64,000 nt of DNA, taken from contig OZ038384.1 of NCBI GenBank assembly GCA_964036045.1, positions 56,579,355 to 56,643,354 on the forward strand. Direction: 5' to 3'. How positions within the stretch are numbered: the stretch's first letter is position 1; each line of letters opens with the position of its first letter. Below are positions 1 through 11,001 of the stretch, one piece after another. The translations under genes and the position numbers were made by a program. The notes under the pieces are model-generated. The model was not told the DNA's origin. It made no database searches and saw only the letters and a program-made list of their open reading frames with translations. Source of the DNA: Eutreptiella sp. 'Long Island Sound 2002'. Lineage: Eukaryota > Euglenozoa > Euglenophyceae > Eutreptiales > Eutreptiaceae.

Positions 1-354
1 GCTTTGGTACATGCATGAGGGATGGCGGGGCCTTGGTACATGCATGAGGGATGGCGGGGCTTTGGTACATGCATGAGGTATGGCGGGGTATTGGTACATG
101 CATGAGGTATGGCGGGGCTTCGGTACATGCATGAGGTATGGCGGGGCTTCGGTACATGCATGAGGTACGGAGGGGCCTTGGTACATGCATGAGGTATGGC
201 GGGGCTTTGGTACATGCATGAGGGATGGCGGGGCCTTGGTACATGCATGGGGGATGGCGGGGCTTTGGTACATGCATGAGGTATGGCGGGGCTTTGGTAC
301 ATGCATGAGGTATGGCGGGGCTTTGGTACATGCTTCAGGGATGGCGGGGCCTTG

Positions 355-2790
355 TTACATGCATGAGGGATGGCGGGGCTTTGGTACATGCATGAGGTAT
401 GGCGGGGCTTTGGTACATGCATGAGGTATGGCCGGGCTTTGATACATGAATGAGGTATGGCGGGGCTTCGGTACATGCATGAGGGATGGCGGGGCTTTGG
501 TGCATGCATGAGGTATGGCGGGGCATTGGTACATGCATGAGGTATGGCGGGGCTTTGGTACATGCATGAGGTATGGCGGTGCTTTGGTACATGCATGAGG
601 TATGGCGCGGCTTCGGTACATGCATGAGGTATGGCGGGGCCTTGGTAGATGCATGAGGTATGGCGGGGCTTTGGTACATGCATGAGGGATGGCGGGGCCT
701 TGGTACATGCATGTGGGATGGCGGGGCTTTGGTACATACATGAGGTATGGCGGGGCCTTGGTACATGCATGAGGTATGGCGGGGCTTCGGTACATGCATG
801 AGGGATGGCGGGGCCTTGGTACATGCATGAGGGATGGCGGGGCTTTGGTGCATGCATGAGGTATGGCGGGGCATTGGTACATGCATGAGGTATGGCGGGG
901 CTTTGGTACATGCATGAGGTATGGCCGGGCTTTGGTACATGCATGAGGTATGGCGGGGCCTCGGTACATGCAGGAGGGATGGCGGGGCTTTGGTACATGC
1001 ATGAGGGACGGCGGGGCTTTGGTACATGCATGAGGGATGGCGGGGCTTTGGTACATGCATGAGGTATGGCGGGGCTTTGGTACATGCATGAGGTATGGCG
1101 GGGCTTTGGTACATGCATGAGGTATGGCGGGGCTTCGGTACATGCATGAGGTATGGCGGGGCTTCGGTACATGCATGAGGTATGGCGGGGCTTTGGTACA
1201 TGCATGAGGTATGGCGGGGCTTCGGTACATGCATGAGGTATGGCGGGGCTTTGGTACATGCATGAGGGATGGCGGGGCTTTGGTACATGCATGAGGTATG
1301 GCGGGGCTTCGGTACATGCATGAGGTATGGCGGGGCTTTGGTAGATGCATGAGGTATGGCGGGGCTTTGGTACATGCATGAGGTATGGCGGGGCTTTGGT
1401 ACATGCATGTGGGATGGCGGGGCTTTGGTACATGCATGAGGTATGGCGGGGCTTTGGTACTTGCATGAGGTATGGCCGGGCTTTGGTACATGAATGAGGT
1501 ATGGCGGGGCTTCGGTACATGCATGAGGGATGGCGGGGCTTCGGTACATGCATGAGGTATGGCGGGGCTTTGGTACATGCATGAGGTATGGCGGGACCTC
1601 GGTACATGCAGGAGGGATGGCGGGGCATTGGTACATGCATGAGGGACGGCGGGGCTTTGGTACATGCATGAGGTATGGCGGGGCTTTGGTGCGTGCATGA
1701 GGTATGGCGGGGCTTCGGTACATGCATGAGGTATGGCGGGACCTCGGTACATGCATGAGGTATGGCGGGGCTTCGGTACATGCATGAGGTGTGGCGGGGC
1801 TTCGGTACATGCATGAGGGATGGCGGGGCATTGGTACATGCATGAGGTATGGCGCGGCCTTGGTACATGCATGAGTTATGGCGGGGCTTTGGTACATGCA
1901 TGAGGGATGGCGGGGCCTTGGTACATGCATGAGGGATGGCGGGGCTTTGGTACATGCATGAGGTATGGCGGGGCTTCGGTACATGCAAGAGGTGTGGCGG
2001 GGCCTTGGTACATGCATGACGGAAGGCGGGGCATTGGTACATGCATGAGGTATGGCGGGGCTTCGGTACATGCATGACTTATGGCGGGGCTTCGGTACAT
2101 GCATGAGGTATGGCGGGGCATTGGTACATGCATGAGGTATAGCGGGGCTTCGGTACATGCATGAGGTCTGGCGGGGCTTCGGTACATGCATGAGGTATGG
2201 CGGGGCCTTGGTACATGCATGAGGTATGGCGGGGCCTTGGTACATGCATGACTTATGGCGGGGCTTCGGTACATGCATGAGGTCTGGCGGGGCTTCGGTA
2301 CATGCATGAGGTATGGCGGGGCATTGGTACATGCATGAGGTATGGCGGGGCTTTGGTACATGCATGAGGTATGGCGGTGCTTTGGTACATGCATGAGGTA
2401 TGGCGGGGCTTTGGTACATGCATGAGGTATGGCGGGGCTTTGGTACATGCATGAGGGATGGCGGGGCCTTGGTACATGCATGAGGGATGGCGGGGCTTTG
2501 GTACATGCATGAGGTATGGCGGGGTATTGGTACATGCATGAGGTATGGCGGGGCTTCGGTACATGCATGAGGTATGGCGGGGCTTCGGTACATGCATGAG
2601 GTACGGCGGGGCCTTGGTACATGCATGAGGTATGGCGGGGCTTTGGTACATGCATGAGGGATGGCGGGGCCTTGGTACATGCATGGGGGATGGCGGGGCT
2701 TTGGTACATGCATGAGGTATGGCGGGGCTTTGGTACATGCATGAGGTATGGCGGGGCTTTGGTACATGCTTGAGGGATGGCGGGGCCTTG
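355..2790. repeat. Block A higher-order repeat, copy 1 (84 units)
   Basis: 2436 bp (84 x 29), measured between two occurrences of the rare unit junction CCTTGTTACATG, at 355 and 2791. Inside it are ordered marker units: GGTAGATG near 650, GCAGGAGGG near 970, GGTACTTGCATG near 1460, GAGTTATGG at 1873, GCAAGAGGTGTGG near 1986, GACGGAAGG near 2020 and GACTTATGG near 2070. The same series follows in copies 2-4. Some marker pairs are 85 units apart between copies 1 and 2 (1876 to 4341 = 2465 bp), so single units have been gained or lost inside the copies. Confidence 0.88.
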
Positions 2791-5226
2791 TTACATGCAT
2801 GAGGGATGGCGGGGCTTTGGTACATGCATGAGGTATGGCGGGGCTTTGGTACATGCATGAGGTATGGCCGGGCTTTGGTACATGAATGAGGTATGGCGGG
2901 GCTTCGGTACATGCATGAGGGATGGCGGGGCTTTGGTGCATGCATGAGGTATGGCGGGGCATTGGTACATGCATGAGGTATGGCGGGGCTTTGGTACATG
3001 CATGAGGTATGGCGGTGCTTTGGTACATGCATGAGGTATGGCGCGGCTTCGGTACATGCATGAGGTATGGCGGGGCCTTGGTAGATGCATGAGGTATGGC
3101 GGGGCTTTGGTACATGCATGAGGGATGGCGGGGCCTTGGTACATGCATGTGGGATGGCGGGGCTTTGGTACATACATGAGGTATGGCGGGGCTTTGGTAC
3201 ATGCATGAGGTATGGCGGGGCCTTGGTACATGAATGAGGTATGGCGGGGCTTCGGTACATGCATGAGGGATGGCGGGGCCTTGGTACATGCATGAGATAT
3301 GGCGGGGCTTTGGTGCATGCATGAGGTATGGCGGGGCATTGGTACATGCATGAGGTATGGCGGGGCTTTGGTACATGCATGAGGTATGGCGGGGCTTTGG
3401 TACATGCATGAGGTATGGCGGGGCCTCGGTACATGCAGTAGGGATGGCGGGGCTTTGGTACATGCATGAGGGACGGCGGGGCTTTGGTACATGCATGAGG
3501 GATGGCGGGGCTTTGGTACATGCATGAGGTATGGCGGGGCTTTGGTACATGCATGAGGTATGGCGGGGCTTTGGTACATGCATGAGGTATGGCGGGGCTT
3601 CGGTACATGCATGAGGTATGGCGGGGCTTCGGTACATGCATGAGGTATGGCGGGGCTTTGGTACATGCATGAGGTATGGCGGGGCTTCGGTACATGCATG
3701 AGGTATGGCGGGGCTTTGGTACATGCATGAGGTATGGCGGGGCTTTGGTACATGCATGAGGTATGGCGGGGCTTCGGTACATGCATGAGGTATGGCGGGG
3801 CTTTGGTAGATGCATGAGGTATGGCGGGGCTTTGGTACATGCATGAGGTATGGCGGGGCTTTGGTACATGCATGTGGGATGGCGGGGCTTTGGTACATGC
3901 ATGAGGTATGGCGGGGCTTTGGTACTTGCATGAGGTATGGCCGGGCTTTGGTACATGAATGAGGTATGGCGGGGCTTCGGTACATGCATGAGGGATGGCG
4001 GGGCTTCGGTACATGCATGAGGTATGGCGGGGCTTTGGTACATGCATGAGGTATGGCGGGACCTCGGTACATGCAGGAGGGATGGCGGGGCATTGGTACA
4101 TGCATGAGGGACGGCGGGGCTTTGGTACATGCATGAGGTATGGCGGGGCTTTGGTGCGTGCATGAGGTATGGCGGGGCTTCGGTACATGCATGAGGTATG
4201 GCGGGACCTCGGTACATGCATGAGGTATGGCGGGGCTTCGGTACATGCATGAGGTGTGGCGGGGCTTCGGTACATGCATGAGGGATGGCGGGGCATTGGT
4301 ACATGCATGAGGTATGGCGCGGCCTTGGTACATGCATGAGTTATGGCGGGGCTTTGGTACATGCATGAGGGATGGCGGGGCCTTGGTACATGCATGAGGG
4401 ATGGCGGGGCTTTGGTACATGCATGAGGTATGGCGGGGCTTCGGTACATGCAAGAGGTGTGGCGGGGCCTTGGTACATGCATGACGGAAGGCGGGGCATT
4501 GGTACATGCATGAGGTATGGCGGGGCTTCGGTACATGCATGACTTATGGCGGGGCTTCGGTACATGCATGAGGTATGGCGGGGCATTGGTACATGCATGA
4601 GGTATAGCGGGGCTTCGGTACATGCATGAGGTCTGGCGGGGCTTCGGTACATGCATGAGGTATGGCGGGGCCTTGGTACATGCATGAGGTATGGCGGGGC
4701 CTTGGTACATGCATGACTTATGGCGGGGCTTCGGTACATGCATGAGGTCTGGCGGGGCTTCGGTACATGCATGAGGTATGGCGGGGCATTGGTACATGCA
4801 TGAGGTATGGCGGGGCTTTGGTACATGCATGAGGTATGGCGGTGCTTTGGTACATGCATGAGGTATGGCGGGGCTTTGGTACATGCATGAGGTATGGCGG
4901 GGCTTTGGTACATGCATGAGGGATGGCGGGGCCTTGGTACATGCATGAGGGATGGCGGGGCTTTGGTACATGCATGAGGTATGGCGGGGTATTGGTACAT
5001 GCATGAGGTATGGCGGGGCTTCGGTACATGCATGAGGTACGGCGGGGCCTTGGTACATGCATGAGGTATGGCGGGGCTTTGGTACATGCATGAGGGATGG
5101 CGGGGCCTTGGTACATGCATGGGGGATGGCGGGGCTTTGGTACATGCATGAGGTATGGCGGGGCTTTGGTACATGCATGAGGTATGGCGGGGCTTTGGTA
5201 CATGCTTGAGGGATGGCGGGGCCTTG
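2791..5226. repeat. Block A higher-order repeat, copy 2 (84 units)
   Basis: 2436 bp, from CCTTGTTACATG at 2791 to the next at 5227. It is the closest relative of copy 3. From about 2791 to 4150 it matches 5227 to 6590 at a constant 2436-bp offset, including private variants such as GGTACATACATGAGG (3172 and 5607) and GCAGTAGGGATGG (near 3435 and 5870). The match loosens near 4160/6600, where copy 3 has GGTGTGG with CCTCAGTAC. A unit present twice near 2550-2600 is present once near 5010, which explains a local change of offset from 2465 to 2436. Confidence 0.88.
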
Positions 5227-7836
5227 TTACATGCATGAGGGATGGCGGGGCTTTGGTACATGCATGAGGTATGGCGGGGCTTTGGTACATGCATGAGGTA
5301 TGGCCGGGCTTTGGTACATGAATGAGGTATGGCGGGGCTTCGGTACATGCATGAGGGATGGCGGGGCTTTGGTGCATGCATGAGGTATGGCGGGGCATTG
5401 GTACATGCATGAGGTATGGCGGGGCTTTGGTACATGCATGAGGTATGGCGGTGCTTTGGTACATGCATGAGGTATGGCGCGGCTTCGGTACATGCATGAG
5501 GTATGGCGGGGCCTTGGTAGATGCATGAGGTATGGCGGGGCTTTGGTACATGCATGAGGGATGGCGGGGCCTTGGTACATGCATGTGGGATGGCGGGGCT
5601 TTGGTACATACATGAGGTATGGCGGGGCTTTGGTACATGCATGAGGTATGGCGGGGCCTTGGTACATGAATGAGGTATGGCGGGGCTTCGGTACATGCAT
5701 GAGGGATGGCGGGGCCTTGGTACATGCATGAGATATGGCGGGGCTTTGGTGCATGCATGAGGTATGGCGGGGCATTGGTACATGCATGAGGTATGGCGGG
5801 GCTTTGGTACATGCATGAGGTATGGCGGGGCTTTGGTACATGCATGAGGTATGGCGGGGCCTCGGTACATGCAGTAGGGATGGCGGGGCTTTGGTACATG
5901 CATGAGGGACGGCGGGGCTTTGGTACATGCATGAGGGATGGCGGGGCTTTGGTACATGCATGAGGTATGGCGGGGCTTTGGTACATGCATGAGGTATGGC
6001 GGGGCTTTGGTACATGCATGAGGTATGGCGGGGCTTCGGTACATGCATGAGGTATGGCGGGGCTTCGGTACATGCATGAGGTATGGCGGGGCTTTGGTAC
6101 ATGCATGAGGTATGGCGGGGCTTCGGTACATGCATGAGGTATGGCGGGGCTTTGGTACATGCATGAGGTATGGCGGGGCTTTGGTACATGCATGAGGTAT
6201 GGCGGGGCTTCGGTACATGCATGAGGTATGGCGGGGCTTTGGTAGATGCATGAGGTATGGCGGGGCTTTGGTACATGCATGAGGTATGGCGGGGCTTTGG
6301 TACATGCATGTGGGATGGCGGGGCTTTGGTACATGCATGAGGTATGGCGGGGCTTTGGTACTTGCATGAGGTATGGCCGGGCTTTGGTACATGAATGAGG
6401 TATGGCGGGGCTTCGGTACATGCATGAGGGATGGCGGGGCTTCGGTACATGCATGAGGTATGGCGGGGCTTTGGTACATGCATGAGGTATGGCGGGACCT
6501 CGGTACATGCAGGAGGGATGGCGGGGCATTGGTACATGCATGAGGGACGGCGGGGCTTTGGTACATGCATGAGGTATGGCGGGGCTTTGGTGCGTGCATG
6601 AGGTGTGGCGGGGCCTCAGTACATGCATGAGGTATGGCGGGGCTTCGGTACATGCATGAGGTGTGGCGGGGCTTCGGTACATGCATGAGGGATGGCGGGG
6701 CATTGGTACATGCATGAGGTATGGCGCAGCCTTGGTACATGCATGAGTTATGGCGGGGCTTTGGTACATGCATGAGGGATGGCGGGGCCTTGGTACATGC
6801 ATGAGGGATGGCGGGGCTTTGGTACATGCATGAGGTATGGCGGGGCTTCGGTACATGCAAGAGGTGTGGCGGGGCCTTGGTACATGCATGACGGAAGGCG
6901 GGGCATTGGTACATGCATGAGGTATGGCGGGGCTTCGGTACATGCATGACTTATGGCGGGGCTTCGGTACATGCATGAGGTATGGCGGGGCATTGGTACA
7001 TGCATGAGGTATAGCGGGGCTTCGGTACATGCATGAGGTCTGGCGGGGCTTCGGTACATGCATGAGGTATGGCGGGGCCTTGGTACATGCATGAGGTATG
7101 GCGGGGCCTTGGTACATGCATGACTTATGGCGGGGCTTCGGTACATGCATGAGGTCTGGCGGGGCTTCGGTACATGCATGAGGTATGGCGGGGCTTTGGT
7201 ACATGCATGAGGGAAGGCGGGGCCTTGGTACATGCATGAGGTATGGCGGGGCATTGGTACATGCATGAGGGAAGGCGGGGCTTTGGTACATGCATGAGGT
7301 ATGGCGGGGCTTTGGTACATGCATGAGGGAAGGCGGGGCTTTGGTACATGCATGAGGTATGGCGGGGCTTTGGTACATGCATGAGGTATGGCGGGGCTTT
7401 GGTACATGCATGAGGTATGGCGGGGCCTTGGTACATGCATGAGGTATGGCGGGGCATTGGTACATGCACGAGGGATGGCGGGGCCTTGGTACATGCATGA
7501 GGGAAGGCGGGGCTTTCGTACATGCATGAGGTATGGCGGGGCTTTGGTACATGCATGAGGTCTGGCGGGGCTTCGGTACATGCATGAGGTATGGCGGGGC
7601 TTCGGTACATGCATGAGGTATGGCGGGGCTTCGGTACATGCATGAGGTATGGCGGGGCCTTGGTACATGCATGAGGTATGGCGGGGCTTTGGTACATGCA
7701 TGAGGGATGGCGGGGCCTTGGTACATGCATGGGGGATGGCGGGGCTTTGGTACATGCATGAGGTATGGCGGGGCTTTGGTACATGCATGAGGTATGGCGG
7801 GGCTTTGGTACATGCTTGAGGGATGGCGGGGCCTTG
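5227..7836. repeat. Block A higher-order repeat, copy 3 (90 units)
   Basis: 2610 bp (90 x 29), from CCTTGTTACATG at 5227 to the one at 7837. The first 1.4 kb is nearly the same as copy 2. The last part (about 7180-7620) carries GAGGGAAGG, GCACGAGGG and CTTTCGTAC units absent from copies 1 and 2. The same segment reappears near 9740-10150 in copy 4, so copies 3 and 4 share a later rearrangement. Confidence 0.85.
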
Positions 7837-10705
7837 TTACATGCATGAGGGATGGCGGGGCTTTGGTACATGCATGAGGTATGGCGGGGCTTTGGTACAT
7901 GCATGAGGTATGGCCGGGCTTTGGTACATGAATGAGGTATGGCGGGGCTTCGGTACATGCATGAGGGATGGCGGGGCTTTGGTGCATGCATGAGGTATGG
8001 CGGGGCTTTGGTACATGCATGAGGTATGGCGGGGCTTTGGTACATGCATGAGGTATGGCGGGGCTTTGGTACATGCATGAGGTATGGCGGGGCTTCGGTA
8101 CATGCATGAGGTATGGCGGGGCCTTGGTAGATGCATGAGGTATGGCGGGGCCTTGGTAGATGCATGAGGTATGGCTGGGCTTTGGTACATGCATGAGGTA
8201 TGGCGGGACCTCGGTACATGCAGGAGGGATGGCGGGGCATTGGTACATGCATGAGGTATGGCGGGGCCTTGGTACATGAATGAGGTATGGCGGGGCTTCG
8301 GTACATGCATGAGGGATGGCGGGGCTTTGGTGCATGCATGAGGTATGGCGGGGCTTTGGTACATGCATGAGGTATGGCGGGGCTTTGGTACATGCATGAG
8401 GTATGGCGGGGCTTTGGTACATGCATGAGGTATGGCGGGGCCTCGGTACATGCAGGAGGGATGGCGGGGCTTTGGTGTGCATGCATGAGGGACGGCGGGG
8501 CTTTGGTACATGCATGAGGGATGGCGGGGCTTTGGTACATGCATGAGGTATGGCGGGGCTTTGGTACATGCATGAGGGATGGCGGGGCCTTGGTACATGC
8601 ATGAGGGATGGCGGGGCTTTGGTACATGCATGAGGTATGGCAGGGCTTTGGTACATGCTTGAGGTATGGCGGGGCTTCGGTACATGCATGAGGTATGGCG
8701 GGGCTTCGGTACATGCATGAGGTATGGCGGGGCTTTGGTAGATGCATGAGGTATGGCGGGGCTTTGGTACATGCATGAGGTATGGCGGGGCTTTGGTACA
8801 TGCATGTGGGATGGCGGGGCTTTGGTACATGCATGAGGTATGGCGGGGCTTTGGTACATGCATGAGGTATGGCCGGGCTTTGGTACATGAATGAGGTATG
8901 GCGGGGTTTCGGTACATGCATGAGGGATGGCGGGGCTTTGGTGCATGCATGAGGTATGGCGGGGCATTGGTACATGCATGAGGTATGGCGGGGCTTCGGT
9001 ACATGCATGAGGTATGGCGGGGCTTTGGTACATGCATGAGGTATGGCGGGACCTCGGTACATGCAGGAGGGATGGCGGGGCATTGGTACATGCATGAGGG
9101 ACGGCGGGGCTTTGGTACATGCATGAGGTATGGCGGGGCTTTGGTGCGTGCATGAGGTGTGGCGGGGCCTCAGTACATGCATGAGGTATGGCGGGGCTTC
9201 GGTACATGCATGAGGTGTGGCGGGGCTTCGGTACATGCATGAGGGATGGCGGGGCATTGGTACATGCATGAGGTATGGCGCGGCCTTGGTACATGCATGA
9301 GTTATGGCGGGGCTTTGGTACATGCATGAGGGATGGCGGGGCCTTGGTACATGCATGAGGGATGGCGGGGCTTTGGTACATGCATGAGGTATGGCGGGGC
9401 TTCGGTACATGCAAGAGGTGTGGCGGGGCCTTGGTACATGCATGACGGAAGGCGGGGCATTGGTACATGCATGAGGTATGGCGGGGCTTCGGTACATGCA
9501 TGACTTATGGCGGGGCTTCGGTACATGCATGAGGTATGGCGGGGCATTGGTACATGCATGAGGTATAGCGGGGCTTCGGTACATGCATGAGGTATGGCGG
9601 GGCTTCGGTACATGCATGAGGTATGGCGGGGCCTTGGTACATGCATGAGGTATGGCGGGGCCTTGGTACATGCATGACTTATGGCGGGGCTTCGGTACAT
9701 GCATGAGGTCTGGCGGGGCTTCGGTACATGCATGAGGTATGGCGGGGCTTTGGTACATGCATGAGGGAAGGCGGGGCCTTGGTACATGCATGAGGTATGG
9801 CGGGGCATTGGTACATGCATGAGGGAAGGCGGGGCTTTGGTACATGCATGAGGTATGGCGGGGCTTTGGTACATGCATGAGGGAAGGCGGGGCTTTGGTA
9901 CATGCATGAGGTATGGCGGGGCTTTGGTACATGCATGAGGTATGGCGGGGCTTTGGTACATGCATGAGGTATGGCGGGGCCTTGGTACATGCATGAGGTA
10001 TGGCGGGGCATTGGTACATGCACGAGGGATGGCGGGGCCTTGGTACATGCATGAGGGAAGGCGGGGCTTTCGTACATGCATGAGGTATGGCGGGGCTTTG
10101 GTACATGCATGAGGTCTGGCGGGGCTTCGGTACATGCATGAGGTATGGCGGGGCTTCGGTACATGCATGAGGTATTGCGGGGCTTCGGTACATGCATGAG
10201 GGATGGCGGGGCTTCGGTACATGCATGAGGTATGGCGGGGCCTTGGTACATGCATGAGGGATGGCGGGGCTTTGGTACATGCATGAGGGATGGCAGGGCC
10301 TTGGTACATGCATGAGGTATGGCGGGGCCTTGGTACATGCATGAGGTATGGCGGGCCTTTGGTACATGCATGACGTATGGCGGGGCTTTGGTACATGCAT
10401 GAGGTATGGCGGGGCTTCGGTACATGCATGAGGGATGGCGGGGCTTTGGTACATGCATGAGGTATGGCGGAGCATTGGCACATGCATGAGGTATGGCGGG
10501 GCCTTGGTACATGCATGAGGTATGGCGGGGCTTCGGTACATGCATGAGGGATGGCGGGGCTTTGGTACATGCATGAGGGACGGCGGGGCTTTGGTACATG
10601 CATGAGGTATGGCGGGGCTTTGGTGCGTGCATGAGGTGTGGCGGGGCTTCAGTACATGCATGAGGTGTGGCGGGGCTTCGGTACATGCATGAGGTGTGGC
10701 GGGGC
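7837..10705. repeat. Block A higher-order repeat, copy 4, rearranged and running into block B type units
   Basis: Starts with the CCTTGTTACATG junction at 7837 and keeps the marker order of block A (GAGTTATGG at 9299, GCAAGAGGTGTGG near 9411, GACGGAAGG near 9445, GACTTATGG near 9502). It also has local differences and a 2-bp longer unit near 8477. From about 10110 onward it changes to units typical of block B: GGTATTGCGG at 10171, GGCAGGGCC near 10294 and GGAGCATTGGCAC near 10471. The block A/B border is therefore upstream of the SINE, not at it. Confidence 0.8.
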
Positions 10706-10723
10706 TTCGGTACATGCATGAGG
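10706..10723. repeat. Left target-site duplication of the SINE
   Basis: TTCGGTACATGCATGAGG directly abuts the SINE's 3' tail. The right flank at 11009-11025 repeats it with one G missing. An insertion without duplication would resume the 29-bp unit at TATGGCGG, but the unit instead restarts at TTCG, so 17-18 bp were duplicated. Because the target is itself repetitive, the call rests on this phase argument as well as on identity. Confidence 0.82.
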
Positions 10724-10740
10724 GTAAAGGTAAAGGTAAG
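10724..10740 (-). repeat. SINE 3' tail, TTTACC microsatellite
   Basis: About 2.8 copies of GGTAAA on the + strand (TTTACC on the element's strand) sit at the end opposite the tRNA head. Short simple-repeat tails are typical of non-poly(A) tRNA SINEs and normally match the 3' end of the LINE that mobilises them. No T4 polymerase III terminator is visible at this end. Confidence 0.8.
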
Positions 10741-10796
10741 TTGCTCGGGCGATCTCCGAACTCCAGCGTATCAGTGATCCCTACCTGTCCCTCGCA
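10741..10796 (-). other. SINE 3' body segment
   Basis: This 56-bp single-copy segment lies between the inner duplication and the TTTACC tail. In SINEs this position often holds the LINE-related or conserved 3' domain. I do not recognise it as a known core such as CORE, V, Deu, Ceph or Meta. It is not related to the satellite unit. Confidence 0.6.
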
Positions 10797-10880
10797 GCAT
10801 CCCTTCCGGCTCGCGGGGTCACCGACACCCTAGCGCCTAGGACACTGCGTTCCTCCCCCACCGGGGTTCGAACCGACGCT
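10797..10880 (-). repeat. SINE internal duplication, copy 2 (3' copy)
   Basis: 84-bp direct repeat of 10881-10964. The first 46 bp (+ strand, GCATCCC through CTAGGA) are identical in both copies; the remainder, holding the T-arm and B box, has diverged. On the element's strand the copy begins with a tRNA 3' half (AGCGTCGGTTCGAACC) but has no A box of its own. Confidence 0.9.
10864..10874 (-). promoter_or_regulatory. Second (supernumerary) B box in the SINE body
   Basis: On the minus strand this reads GGTTCGAACCC, a perfect match to the polymerase III B-box consensus GGTTCGANTCC except C for T at the ninth base. It lies 84 bp downstream of the head's B box. No A box sits at the usual spacing upstream of it, so it is probably a by-product of the internal duplication, though TFIIIC could bind it. 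Confidence 0.7.
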
Positions 10881-10964
10881 GCATCCCTTCCGGCTCGCGG
10901 GGTCACCGACACCCTAGCGCCTAGGATATTGCGTTTGGCCTCCACCGGGATTCGAACCGAGCAC
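10881..10964 (-). repeat. SINE internal duplication, copy 1 (head-proximal)
   Basis: Partner of 10797-10880 at exactly 84 bp. It starts inside the T-arm of the tRNA-like head and runs through the body. The two copies differ in the tRNA-derived part (GATTCGAACC versus GGTTCGAACC on the + strand, and GGCCTCC versus CTCCCCC just before) yet share 46 identical bases. That pattern suggests local gene conversion or stronger constraint on the body. Confidence 0.9.
10948..10958 (-). promoter_or_regulatory. RNA polymerase III B box
   Basis: Minus strand GGTTCGAATCC, an exact match to the B-box consensus GGTTCGANTCC. It is the TFIIIC binding site and lies about 33 bp downstream of the A box, the spacing seen in tRNA genes and tRNA SINEs. 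Confidence 0.88.
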
Positions 10965-10990
10965 CTTTAGTTCAGGCGTCGCTTGCATGA

Positions 10991-11001
10991 CCGCTGAACT
11001 A
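10991..11001 (-). promoter_or_regulatory. RNA polymerase III A box
   Basis: Minus strand TAGTTCAGCGG, starting at base 8 of the tRNA-like head. It fits the A-box pattern TRGYNNANNNGG with one base fewer in the variable part. With the B box it forms the type 2 internal promoter that would drive transcription toward lower coordinates. Confidence 0.82.

Larger units (their letters stand above)
1..10723. repeat. 29-bp satellite array, block A
   Basis: Continuous tandem array of the 29-bp unit (G-rich half GAGGTATGGCGGGG, then CTTTGGTACATGCAT), about 370 copies. Common variants are GAGGGATGG, GAGGGAAGG and GAGGTGTGG in the first half and CTTCGG, CCTTGG or CATTGG in the second. Variant units typical of this block are GGTAGATGCATG, GCAGGAGGGATGG, ATGAATGAGG, GAGTTATGG, GACTTATGG and GGGACCTCGG. 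They recur in the same order about every 2.4-2.6 kb, which shows a higher-order repeat. Phase is kept at 29 bp throughout except one 2-bp gain near 8477 (GGTGTGCATGC). There is no gene: minus-strand reading frames are open only because the unit lacks stops on that strand. Confidence 0.98.

Noticed and set aside
185-424. Short plus-strand open frames (79-85 codons; also 23381-23638, 38781-39038, 40394-40633)
   Set aside because: The + strand has a TGA every 87 bp. These frames exist only where a variant unit (for example GCATGGGGG) removed it. They are repeat sequence without coding features.
10724-10740. Poly(A) tail of a mobile element
   Set aside because: The tail is a GGTAAA/TTTACC repeat, not a homopolymer, so the element is not an Alu- or L1-type poly(A) retrotransposon.
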